In this document: one piece after another, positions 58,603 to 64,000 of the stretch
Layout of the letters: each line of letters begins with the position of its first letter
How positions within the stretch are numbered: position 1 is the stretch's first letter
NCBI GenBank assembly: GCA_016704565.1
Contig: JADIZV010000001.1
Coordinates: 62,001 to 126,000, forward strand
Origin: Candidatus Phosphoribacter baldrii
GTDB taxonomy: Bacteria > Actinomycetota > Actinomycetes > Actinomycetales > Dermatophilaceae
Length of the DNA stretch: 64,000 bases
Direction: 5' to 3'
Position numbers and translations under genes: made by a program
Notes under the pieces: model-generated
Databases searched by the model: none
Told to the model about the DNA's origin: nothing
The model's input: only the letters and a program-made list of their open reading frames with translations

Positions 58603-60120
58603 TCAGCGAGTGACGTAGTTGGGCGCCTCGACGATCCCCTGGACGTCGTGGGGGTGACTCTCCTTGAGTCCGGCCGAGGTGATCCGCACGAACCGGCCGC
58701 GCTCCTTCAGCTCGGGGATGGTGCGGGCACCCACATAGAACATCGACTGGTGCAGGCCACCCACGAGCTGGTGGATGACTGCCTTGAGCGGACCGCGGTA
58801 GGCGACCCGCCCCTCGATCCCCTCGGGGACGATCTTGTCGTCGGTATCGACGTCGGCCTGGAAGTAGCGGTCCTTGGAGAAGGACTTCTTGCCGCGCGAG
58901 GCCATGGCCCCCATCGAGCCCATGCCGCGATAGGTCTTGAACTGCTTGCCGTTGACGAAGACCAGCTCGCCGGGGCTCTCCTCGCACCCCGCGAGGAGCG
59001 ACCCGACCATGATCGTGTCGGCGCCTGCCACGAGGGCCTTGGCCAGGTCGCCGGAGTATTGGACGCCGCCGTCGGCGATGACCGGGACACCGGCCGGGAT
59101 GCAGGCCTTGGCGGCTTCGTTGACGGCGGTGATCTGTGGGACACCGACGCCGGCGACGACCCGGGTGGTGCAGATGGAGCCCGGCCCCACGCCGACCTTG
59201 ACCGCGTCGGCACCGGCGTCGACGAGGGCCTGCGCCCCGGCGCGGGTGGCGACGTTGCCGCCGATGACCTGGACGTGCCGGGTCGCCGGATCGGACTTGA
59301 GCCTGGCGATCATCTCAAGCATGAGCCGGGCGTGGCCGTTGGCGACGTCGGGGACGAGGATATCGACCCCGGCGTCGACGAGGGTGGTGGCCCGCTCCCA
59401 GGCGTCGCCGAAGTAGCCGATGGCGGCCGCGACGAGCAAGCGGCCGTGGGCGTCCTTGCTGGCCTGCGGGTATTGCTCGGACTTGACGAAGTCCTTGACG
59501 GTGATGAGGCCGGCCAGCCGTCCCTCACCGTCGATGAGCGGCAGGCGCTCACGCTTGTGCTGGCGCAACAGGAGGGTGGCGTCCTCGCGGGAGATCCCCT
59601 CGGGGGCGGTGATGAGCGGCATCGGCGTCATGACGTCGCGGACCAACGTCGTGCCCCACTCGGCGACCGGGGTGAAGCGCAGGTCTCGGTTGGTGATGAT
59701 GCCGATGAGGTGATTCGTGGGGTCCACAACCGGCAGCCCGGACACGCGATATTGCCCGCAGACGGTGTCGAGGTCCTCAAGAGTGGCATCCGGACCGATG
59801 GTGATCGGGTTGCTGATCATGCCGGTCTGGGTCCGCTTGACCACGTCGACCTGATAGGCCTGATCGTCGATCGACAGGTTGCGGTGCAGCACCCCGATGC
59901 CGCCCTGACGAGCCATGTTGATCGCCATCCGGGACTCAGTGACCGTGTCCATCGCCGCCGAGATCAGCGGGATCCGGATCGAGATCTCCCGGGTCAGCCG
60001 AGTCGTCGTGTCGACCTCGCTGGGGATGACGTCGGTCTCCCCGGGGAGCAGGAGCACATCGTCGTAGGTGAGGCCCAGCGGGGCGAACGACGCGTTGTCG
60101 GGATCGGACTCGGCGGTCAT
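58603..60120 (-). CDS. guaB: IMP dehydrogenase
   Basis: A 505-residue enzyme oxidising IMP to XMP, the committed step to GMP. The barrel starts LTYDDVLLLPGETDVIPSEV. Two CBS domains lie at about 105-220 (VSGLPVVDPTNHLIGIITNR and KRERLPLIDGEGRLAGLITV). The active-site loop GPGSICTTRVVAGVG holds the Cys near residue 318, and the flap has SMGAMASRGKKSFSKDRYFQ. Complete and canonical. No GTATGCCG word occurs inside its 1.5 kb. Gene order sigD-rsdA-guaB-guaB3 agrees with mycobacteria (there with one extra small gene). Confidence 0.98.
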   Translation of the reverse strand: MTAESDPDNASFAPLGLTYDDVLLLPGETDVIPSEVDTTTRLTREISIRIPLISAAMDTVTESRMAINMARQGGIGVLHRNLSIDDQAYQVDVVKRTQTGMISNPITIGPDATLEDLDTVCGQYRVSGLPVVDPTNHLIGIITNRDLRFTPVAEWGTTLVRDVMTPMPLITAPEGISREDATLLLRQHKRERLPLIDGEGRLAGLITVKDFVKSEQYPQASKDAHGRLLVAAAIGYFGDAWERATTLVDAGVDILVPDVANGHARLMLEMIARLKSDPATRHVQVIGGNVATRAGAQALVDAGADAVKVGVGPGSICTTRVVAGVGVPQITAVNEAAKACIPAGVPVIADGGVQYSGDLAKALVAGADTIMVGSLLAGCEESPGELVFVNGKQFKTYRGMGSMGAMASRGKKSFSKDRYFQADVDTDDKIVPEGIEGRVAYRGPLKAVIHQLVGGLHQSMFYVGARTIPELKERGRFVRITSAGLKESHPHDVQGIVEAPNYVTR

Positions 60121-60139
60121 CGTCCGAGTCTAATGGGGC

Positions 60140-60898
60140 TCAGCCCAGCGCCGGCGGGGCGAGGTCGATGACCGCAAACACAGCGGGCGGGATGTTGCGC
60201 CCGTTGGCGGGTTTGGGGTCCGACGGGGCATTTGGCGTTGTCCCCGCCTTGTCGACCGGTTCGCCGTCGCGACCCGGCGCGGAGCCGGACTTCCCCGGGG
60301 CCGTCGTGGCAGGAGTGGCGGGAGTGCCCGGAGTGGTCGAGACACCGGACGGGTCGGTCGCCGGTTGGCCCGTCGGCTCGACGGCAGGGGCGCCCTGGCC
60401 GACGGCATACGGCTCAAGGCCCGGGGGCACGATCGAAATGGCGCCGTCGCCACGTGGCGCGGAGACGACAGCCGCGGTGGAGGTGGGCACCGCAGTGGCG
60501 GCGGGAGCCGCCTTGGTGCCAGCCCGCGGGGACGAAGCATCACTGTTGACCACGGTGGGCGCAGCGTGATCGCTGGAGAGGCCGGGAAGGCTGCCCCACC
60601 ACTCGTTGATCCCGGCACTCCACCCGGCGACGCCGTCGGGAAGGTGGTCGGTGACCGCTGCCGCGACACCGGCACCGGACACCAGGAGGGCGGCTGTCAC
60701 GAAACTGCTCAATGCCACCCGCCCGCTTGACCGGCGCTTGGACCGCGTGTGAACCGCCGGGGAGGGGTTGTCGCAGGCATGGGCGAAGGACAACAGCATG
60801 GAACCGAGGGGGTCGGCGCCGTCATACGTGCGCGTCGCCAGCATGTCGAGCAGGCGGTCGTCGGACGCCAGAGCGTCCACCCGGATGGGCTCGGTCAT
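60140..60898 (-). CDS. Probable anti-sigma-D factor (RsdA-like)
   Basis: A 252-residue single-pass protein. A cytoplasmic N-terminus (DDRLLDMLATRTYDGADPLG, SMLLSFAHACD) resembles the sigma-binding helix region of RsdA. A basic stretch KRRSSGR leads into one TM helix near 62-85 (VALSSFVTAALLVSGAGVAA). The outer part is about 160 residues rich in Ala, Pro, Thr and Ser without clear fold. ATG 60898 overlaps the sigma-factor stop (ATGA), the classic sigma/anti-sigma coupling. The call depends on position and topology more than on sequence detail. Confidence 0.75.
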   Translation of the reverse strand: MTEPIRVDALASDDRLLDMLATRTYDGADPLGSMLLSFAHACDNPSPAVHTRSKRRSSGRVALSSFVTAALLVSGAGVAAAVTDHLPDGVAGWSAGINEWWGSLPGLSSDHAAPTVVNSDASSPRAGTKAAPAATAVPTSTAAVVSAPRGDGAISIVPPGLEPYAVGQGAPAVEPTGQPATDPSGVSTTPGTPATPATTAPGKSGSAPGRDGEPVDKAGTTPNAPSDPKPANGRNIPPAVFAVIDLAPPALG

Positions 60899-61551
60899 GA
60901 CTGGACCTCCCCCTCAACCTCGCCGGCCACCATGGACCGGAGCTTGGTGAGCGCGCGATGCTGGGCGACCCGGACTGCGCCCACACTCATCCCCATGGCA
61001 GCCGCTGTCTCCTCGGTGGACATCCCGAGCGCCACCCGAAGGGTGAGAATCTCGCGCTGTGCGGGAGGCAGCGTGGCCATCATCGCCATGACGTGGCCGG
61101 CATCGTCGCGCATCAACGCAAGATGCTCGGGACCGGCCTGTTCGTCGACCTGATCGGGGAGCTCGGCCATCGGAGCGGCGGTGCGCATGACCCGTCGTTG
61201 AGTGTCGGCGACTTTCCGAGCCGTGATGGAATAGACAAAAGCCTCAAAGGGAAGGCCGCGGTCGTCGAAGGTGGGCAATGCGGTGAGAACAGCCATGCAC
61301 ACCTCCTGGGCGACGTCCTGTGCGGCATCCTCAACGCCGTACCGACCCAGCCGGGCCCTGGCGTACCTCAGGGCCATCGTCCGAACCTGTGCCAGGAGCG
61401 CCTCAGTGGCGGGTCCAGGCGTCGAGCGTGCCACGATGGCGAGTTCACGCAGGGTCAACTGCGCGCCTGACTCTCCTATCGTCGGCAGGGGCTGCAGCGT
61501 TACGTCAGCGGGGTTATCCCGTCGACGTAGGGCTCCAGCAGACCACACCAC
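60895..61551 (-). CDS. sigD: ECF RNA polymerase sigma factor, SigD/ShbA type
   Basis: About 218 residues. Region 2 (about 50-115) has RYARARLGRYGVEDAAQDVA followed by QEVCMAVLTALPTF, and PFEAFVYSITARKVADTQRR. Region 4 (about 160-210) has LPPAQREILTLRVALGMSTE and AMGMSVGAVRVAQHRALTKL. Between guaB/rsdA and whiB3 this matches mycobacterial SigD and Streptomyces ShbA. The start is uncertain: GTG 61551 has GGGGGA five bases upstream, but the first 30 residues look weak and a TTG further in is possible. The anti-sigma gene follows with a four-base overlap. Confidence 0.88.
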   Translation of the reverse strand: MVWSAGALRRRDNPADVTLQPLPTIGESGAQLTLRELAIVARSTPGPATEALLAQVRTMALRYARARLGRYGVEDAAQDVAQEVCMAVLTALPTFDDRGLPFEAFVYSITARKVADTQRRVMRTAAPMAELPDQVDEQAGPEHLALMRDDAGHVMAMMATLPPAQREILTLRVALGMSTEETAAAMGMSVGAVRVAQHRALTKLRSMVAGEVEGEVQS

Positions 61552-61593
61552 GCGCGTCCCCCGAAAACTCGATTCGCCTGTTCTACCCCGAGG

Positions 61594-61623
61594 ATATTAC
61601 GGGACTTCTGGCCTGCGCGTCAC
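61594..61623 (-). promoter_or_regulatory. Candidate promoter of sigD
   Basis: On the minus strand GTGACG (61623-61618) and TAATAT (61599-61594) are 18 bases apart and lie 43 bases before the GTG start of sigD. The rest of this 238-base divergent gap toward whiB3 holds AT-rich sequence near 61655-61675 and no further clear site. Confidence 0.4.
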
Positions 61624-61789
61624 GTGAACTCGGTGTGCCAATCCTGCGAGAACGCTTACTCATTCTTTAACAAGCCTTGACTCGGCGCTGGGTCACCTCG
61701 GCGGCCCTTCGGGTTACGGTTCCGAAGACCGGATGACGGAGGGGTGATTCGCCTCGGTCTGATGACGTCGCAGACAGTGGGGAGTAACA

Positions 61790-62080
61790 GTGACGGAGAT
61801 CGCGCGCTTGCCAGGGCCCGTCGAGCATGCCTGGACCTGGCAACGGTCTGGCGCTTGCCGAGACCTTGGCCCCGAGTCGTTCTTCCACCCCGAGGGGGAG
61901 CGCGGCCCGGCCCGGCGCAATCGGGCCAGTGCCGCCAAGTCGGTCTGTGACGCGTGCCCAGTCTTGCGGCAGTGCCGCGAACACGCCCTCGCCGTCCGTG
62001 AGCCGTATGGCGTCTGGGGCGGGCTCACCGAGGAGGAGCGAGCGGCCGTGTATGCCGGCCTGCTGCCCATCCCAGCCTGA
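61790..62080 (+). CDS. whiB3: WhiB-family iron-sulfur transcription factor (WhiB3/WhiD type)
   Basis: A 96-residue 4Fe-4S protein. The four cluster cysteines are in SGACRDLG, VCDACP and RQCREHA (C-xn-CxxC-x5-C). The G(V/I)WGG turn is in EPYGVWGGLTEEER. LPGPVEHAWTWQ and FFHPEGERGPAR match WhiB3/WhiD more than WhiB1 or WhiB2. WhiB proteins bind the principal sigma factor and respond to NO, oxygen or redox. GTG 61790 follows GGGGAG by six bases. Divergent from sigD, as in Mycobacterium tuberculosis, and followed by a 13-bp hairpin. Confidence 0.93.
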   Translation: MTEIARLPGPVEHAWTWQRSGACRDLGPESFFHPEGERGPARRNRASAAKSVCDACPVLRQCREHALAVREPYGVWGGLTEEERAAVYAGLLPIPA

Positions 62081-62110
62081 CTCACCTTCTGCGCCCAGCC
62101 AGAATCGGCG

Positions 62111-62147
62111 AAGCGGGCCGCGACCCCCATGGGATCGCGGCCCGCTT
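62111..62147. terminator. Bidirectional terminator between whiB3 and groEL
   Basis: AAGCGGGCCGCGA (62111) and its exact complement (62135) form a 13-bp stem with an 11-base loop. It lies 30 bases after the whiB3 stop and 38 bases past the groEL stop on the other strand. A GTATGCCG copy at 62171 sits between it and groEL. Confidence 0.8.
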
Positions 62148-62184
62148 CGTTGTGGAAGGCAAGCCAGCCGGTATGCCGGGTGGC

Positions 62185-63807
62185 TCAGTGACCGTGTCCG
62201 TGCCCGTGACCGCCAGCGGCGGCGGACGCGGGCTCCTCTTCCTTCTTCTCCACGACCAGGGTGTCGGTCGTGAGGATCATGGAAGCGATGGAAGCAGCGT
62301 TGCGCAGCGCCGAGCGGGTCACCTTGACCGGGTCGATAACCCCGGCCTTGATGAGGTCTTCGTAGACCCCGGTCGCGGCGTTGAGGCCCTGACCGATCGG
62401 CAGCTCGGCCACCTTGGTGGTGACGACGTAGCCCTGGTGGCCGGCGTTCTCGGCGATCCACCGCAGCGGCTCGGCGGCGGCCTTGCGGACGATCGCCGCA
62501 CCCGTCGCCTCGTCACCGGTGAGGGTCAACTCGTCGATGGCCGACGCAGCGTGGATGAGCGCAGTGCCGCCGCCGGCGACGATGCCCTCCTCGATCGCCG
62601 CGCGGGTCGCCGAGATGGCGTCCTCGATGCGGTGCTTCTTCTCCTTGAGCTCGACCTCGGTGTGGGCCCCGACCTTGATGACGCAGACGCCACCGGCCAG
62701 CTTGGCCAGACGCTCCTGCAGCTTCTCGCGGTCCCAGTCGGAGTCGGTGCGCTCGATCTCCTTCTTGATCTGGGCGACCCGACCCTCGACATCGTCCTTG
62801 GCACCCTGACCGTCGATGACGGTCGTGTGGTCCTTGGTGATGACGACGCGACGGGCCTGGCCGAGCACCTCGAGGCCGGCCTGGTCGAGCTTGAGCCCGA
62901 CCTCCTCGGCCACGACCTGGCCGCCGGTGAGGATCGCCAGGTCTTGCAACATCGCCTTGCGGCGGTCGCCGAACCCGGGCGCCTTGACCGCGGCGACCGT
63001 GAAGGTGCCCCGGATCTTGTTGACGACGAGCGTGGAGAGCGCCTCGCCGTCGACATCCTCAGCGACAACAAGCAGCGGCTTGCCGGTCTGGACGACCTTC
63101 TCAAGCACCGGGAGCAGGTCCTGGATCGAGGAGATCTTGCCCTGGTTGATGAGGATGTAGGCGTCCTCAAGGACGGCCTCCATCCGCTCGGCGTCGGTGA
63201 CGAAGTAGGCCGAGATGTAGCCCTTGTCGAACTGCATGCCCTCGGTGAACTCCAGCTCGGTCGCCGTCGTCGAGGACTCCTCGACCGAGATGACGCCGTC
63301 CTTGCCGACCTTGTCGAAGGCTTCGGCGATGGTGGCGCCGATCGCCTCGTCCTGCGCCGAGAGCGCGGCGACCTGGCCGATCTCCTCGGTGCCCTCCAGC
63401 TCGCGGGCGTTGGCCAGCAGCCGGTCGTTGAGCGCCTCGACGGCCTTGTCCATGCCGCGCTTGAGCGCCGACGGGGCTGCCCCGGCCGCGACGTTGCGCA
63501 GGCCCTCCTTGACCATCGCCTGGGCCAAGACCGTCGCGGTCGTCGTCCCGTCACCGGCGATGTCGTTGGTCTTGGTGGCGACCTCCTTGGCCAGCTGAGC
63601 GCCGAGGTTTTCGTAGGGGTCCTCGAGCTCGATCTCGCGGGCGATGGTCACCCCATCGTTGGTGATGGTGGGGGCACCCCACTTCTTGTCGATGACGACG
63701 TTGCGGCCCTTGGGGCCCAGCGTCACCTTGACGGCGTTGGCGAGGGCGTCCACGCCCCGCTCCAGCGCCTTACGGGCGGAGTCGTCGAACTCCAGCGTCT
63801 TGGCCAC
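62185..63807 (-). CDS. groEL: Chaperonin GroEL (His-tail GroEL1 type)
   Basis: A 540-residue 60-kDa chaperonin. Marks: VTLGPKGRNVVIDKKWGAPT, the ATP loop NDIAGDGTTTATVLAQAMVK with the catalytic Asp, and ATRAAIEEGIVAGGGTALIH. The C-terminus is EPASAAAGGHGHGHGH instead of the usual Gly-Met repeat, as in actinobacterial GroEL1 encoded with groES; such organisms generally carry a second groEL with a Gly-Met tail elsewhere. It starts 11 bases after groES. No GTATGCCG copy lies inside the gene. Confidence 0.98.
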   Translation of the reverse strand: MAKTLEFDDSARKALERGVDALANAVKVTLGPKGRNVVIDKKWGAPTITNDGVTIAREIELEDPYENLGAQLAKEVATKTNDIAGDGTTTATVLAQAMVKEGLRNVAAGAAPSALKRGMDKAVEALNDRLLANARELEGTEEIGQVAALSAQDEAIGATIAEAFDKVGKDGVISVEESSTTATELEFTEGMQFDKGYISAYFVTDAERMEAVLEDAYILINQGKISSIQDLLPVLEKVVQTGKPLLVVAEDVDGEALSTLVVNKIRGTFTVAAVKAPGFGDRRKAMLQDLAILTGGQVVAEEVGLKLDQAGLEVLGQARRVVITKDHTTVIDGQGAKDDVEGRVAQIKKEIERTDSDWDREKLQERLAKLAGGVCVIKVGAHTEVELKEKKHRIEDAISATRAAIEEGIVAGGGTALIHAASAIDELTLTGDEATGAAIVRKAAAEPLRWIAENAGHQGYVVTTKVAELPIGQGLNAATGVYEDLIKAGVIDPVKVTRSALRNAASIASMILTTDTLVVEKKEEEPASAAAGGHGHGHGH

Positions 63808-63818
63808 GAGTACCCGCC

Positions 63819-64000
63819 TCAGCCGACGATGGCGAGCACGTCACGGGCCGACAGCAGGAGGAACTCCTGGCCGCCGTGCTTGATCTCGGTGCCGCCGTAC
63901 TTGCTGTAGATGACCCGGTCGCCGACGTTGATGTCCATGGCGACACGGACGCCCTTGTCGGTCATCCGCCCGGGGCCGACGGCGAGGACCTCGCCCTCCT
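63819..64000 (-). CDS. groES: Co-chaperonin GroES, partial (N-terminus outside window)
   Basis: The last 60 codons of groES, reading in from the right edge: EGEVLAVGPGRMTDKGVRVA, VGDRVIYSKYGGTEIKHGG, EFLLLSARDVLAIVG and stop. This is the C-terminal two-thirds of the 10-kDa lid of the chaperonin, including the GDRV(I/L)YSKYGGTE motif. groEL follows by 11 bases in the same operon. The promoter and any CIRCE/HrcA site lie outside the window. Confidence 0.96.
   Translation of the reverse strand, partial: EGEVLAVGPGRMTDKGVRVAMDINVGDRVIYSKYGGTEIKHGGQEFLLLSARDVLAIVG

Larger units (their letters stand above)
91..62177. repeat. Highly iterated word GTATGCCGY / RCGGCATAC, about 90 copies
   Basis: Hand count of GTATGCC plus its complement gives about 90, almost all extending to GTATGCCG and about 84 to GTATGCCGY. 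Plus-oriented examples (+/-1): 201, 1691, 5512, 6632, 8223, 10272, 16779, 18274, 22622, 25850, 27075, 31943, 33545, 35010, 40880, 43660, 47172, 48996, 51742, 55557, 58539, 62171. Complement examples: 91, 1763, 5951, 9563, 11629, 17031, 20652, 23345, 25833, 29361, 32548, 36153, 38637, 41373, 44976, 48780, 52593, 55940, 58524, 60404. An independent-base model at 70% GC expects about 6 for the 7-mer. Near misses are rare (GTATGCT 2324, GTATGCA 38293 and 42530). Orientation is balanced. About a dozen copies are between genes. Confidence 0.9.

Noticed and set aside
58348..60171. Plus-strand open frame of about 600 codons opposite guaB
   Set aside because: guaB is complete on the other strand; the opposite product is Asp/Gly/Val-rich without motifs.
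91..62177. Reading GTATGCCG as a Chi, KOPS or FtsK-orienting signal
   Set aside because: Those signals are strongly strand-biased along a replichore. Here plus and complement copies are about equal (roughly 47 and 43 by hand count).
1..64000. Mobile elements, prophage, CRISPR arrays, tRNA or rRNA genes
   Set aside because: No transposase, integrase, direct-repeat/spacer pattern, cloverleaf or rRNA-like stretch was recognised on either strand.

Overview
The window is about 70% GC, uses many GTG starts and overlapping stop/start codons, and carries marker genes of high-GC Gram-positive bacteria: whiB, a SigD/RsdA pair, guaB plus guaB3, MurT/GatD, DUF3048, DUF3817, DUF6350 and a GroEL with a histidine-rich tail. 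This points to an actinobacterium, perhaps of the Intrasporangiaceae/Dermatophilaceae type. That family guess is inference and the species cannot be named from sequence alone.

Layout. 1-1762: tail-less lhgO and a flippase-like membrane protein. 1881-8736: a surface-sugar cluster (Gfo/Idh oxidoreductase, acetyltransferase, epimerase, DegT aminotransferase, GT4 glycosyltransferase, PglF/CapD-type dehydratase). 8774-15163: DUF6350, sucD, sucC, a broken DUF3048 gene, an orphan B12-binding mutase subunit and an M23 peptidase. 15237-27684: pcrA, a quinone oxidoreductase, an ECHDC3-like crotonase, a small membrane protein, a 2098-residue DUF4011 helicase-nuclease and an MFS transporter. 27778-31543: a two-component system with a PspC-domain kinase, divergent from a PspC membrane protein, resembling an envelope-stress module. 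31529-37009: NUDIX, GT4, PIG-L deacetylase, GatD/MurT (lipid II amidation) and a nucleotidyltransferase. 37254-43696: guaA, DUF3817, SURF1 and a heterodimeric ABC exporter with complementary broken ATP sites. 43824-49728: a TetR regulator and an alicyclic-acid operon (BadI, AliB/BadJ-like, BadH, acyl-CoA dehydrogenase, GcdH) that would carry cyclohexanecarboxyl-CoA toward glutaryl-CoA and crotonyl-CoA. 49745-55704: L-lactate use (lctP-lutA-lutB-lutC) facing an LldR-type regulator across three operators. 55721-64000: a succinate-semialdehyde dehydrogenase, guaB3, guaB, rsdA, sigD, whiB3, groEL and partial groES, an order also known from mycobacteria.

The most unusual signal is not a gene. The word GTATGCCGY (complement RCGGCATAC) occurs about 90 times, roughly once per 700 bases, in both orientations, inside genes and between them. 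It uses codons that are otherwise rare here (ATA, TAT, GCA), and where two copies face each other at gene ends they form perfect hairpins. This behaves like a highly iterated word such as a DNA uptake sequence or HIP1, and I know of no described function for it. No tRNA, rRNA, CRISPR array, insertion sequence or prophage was seen.
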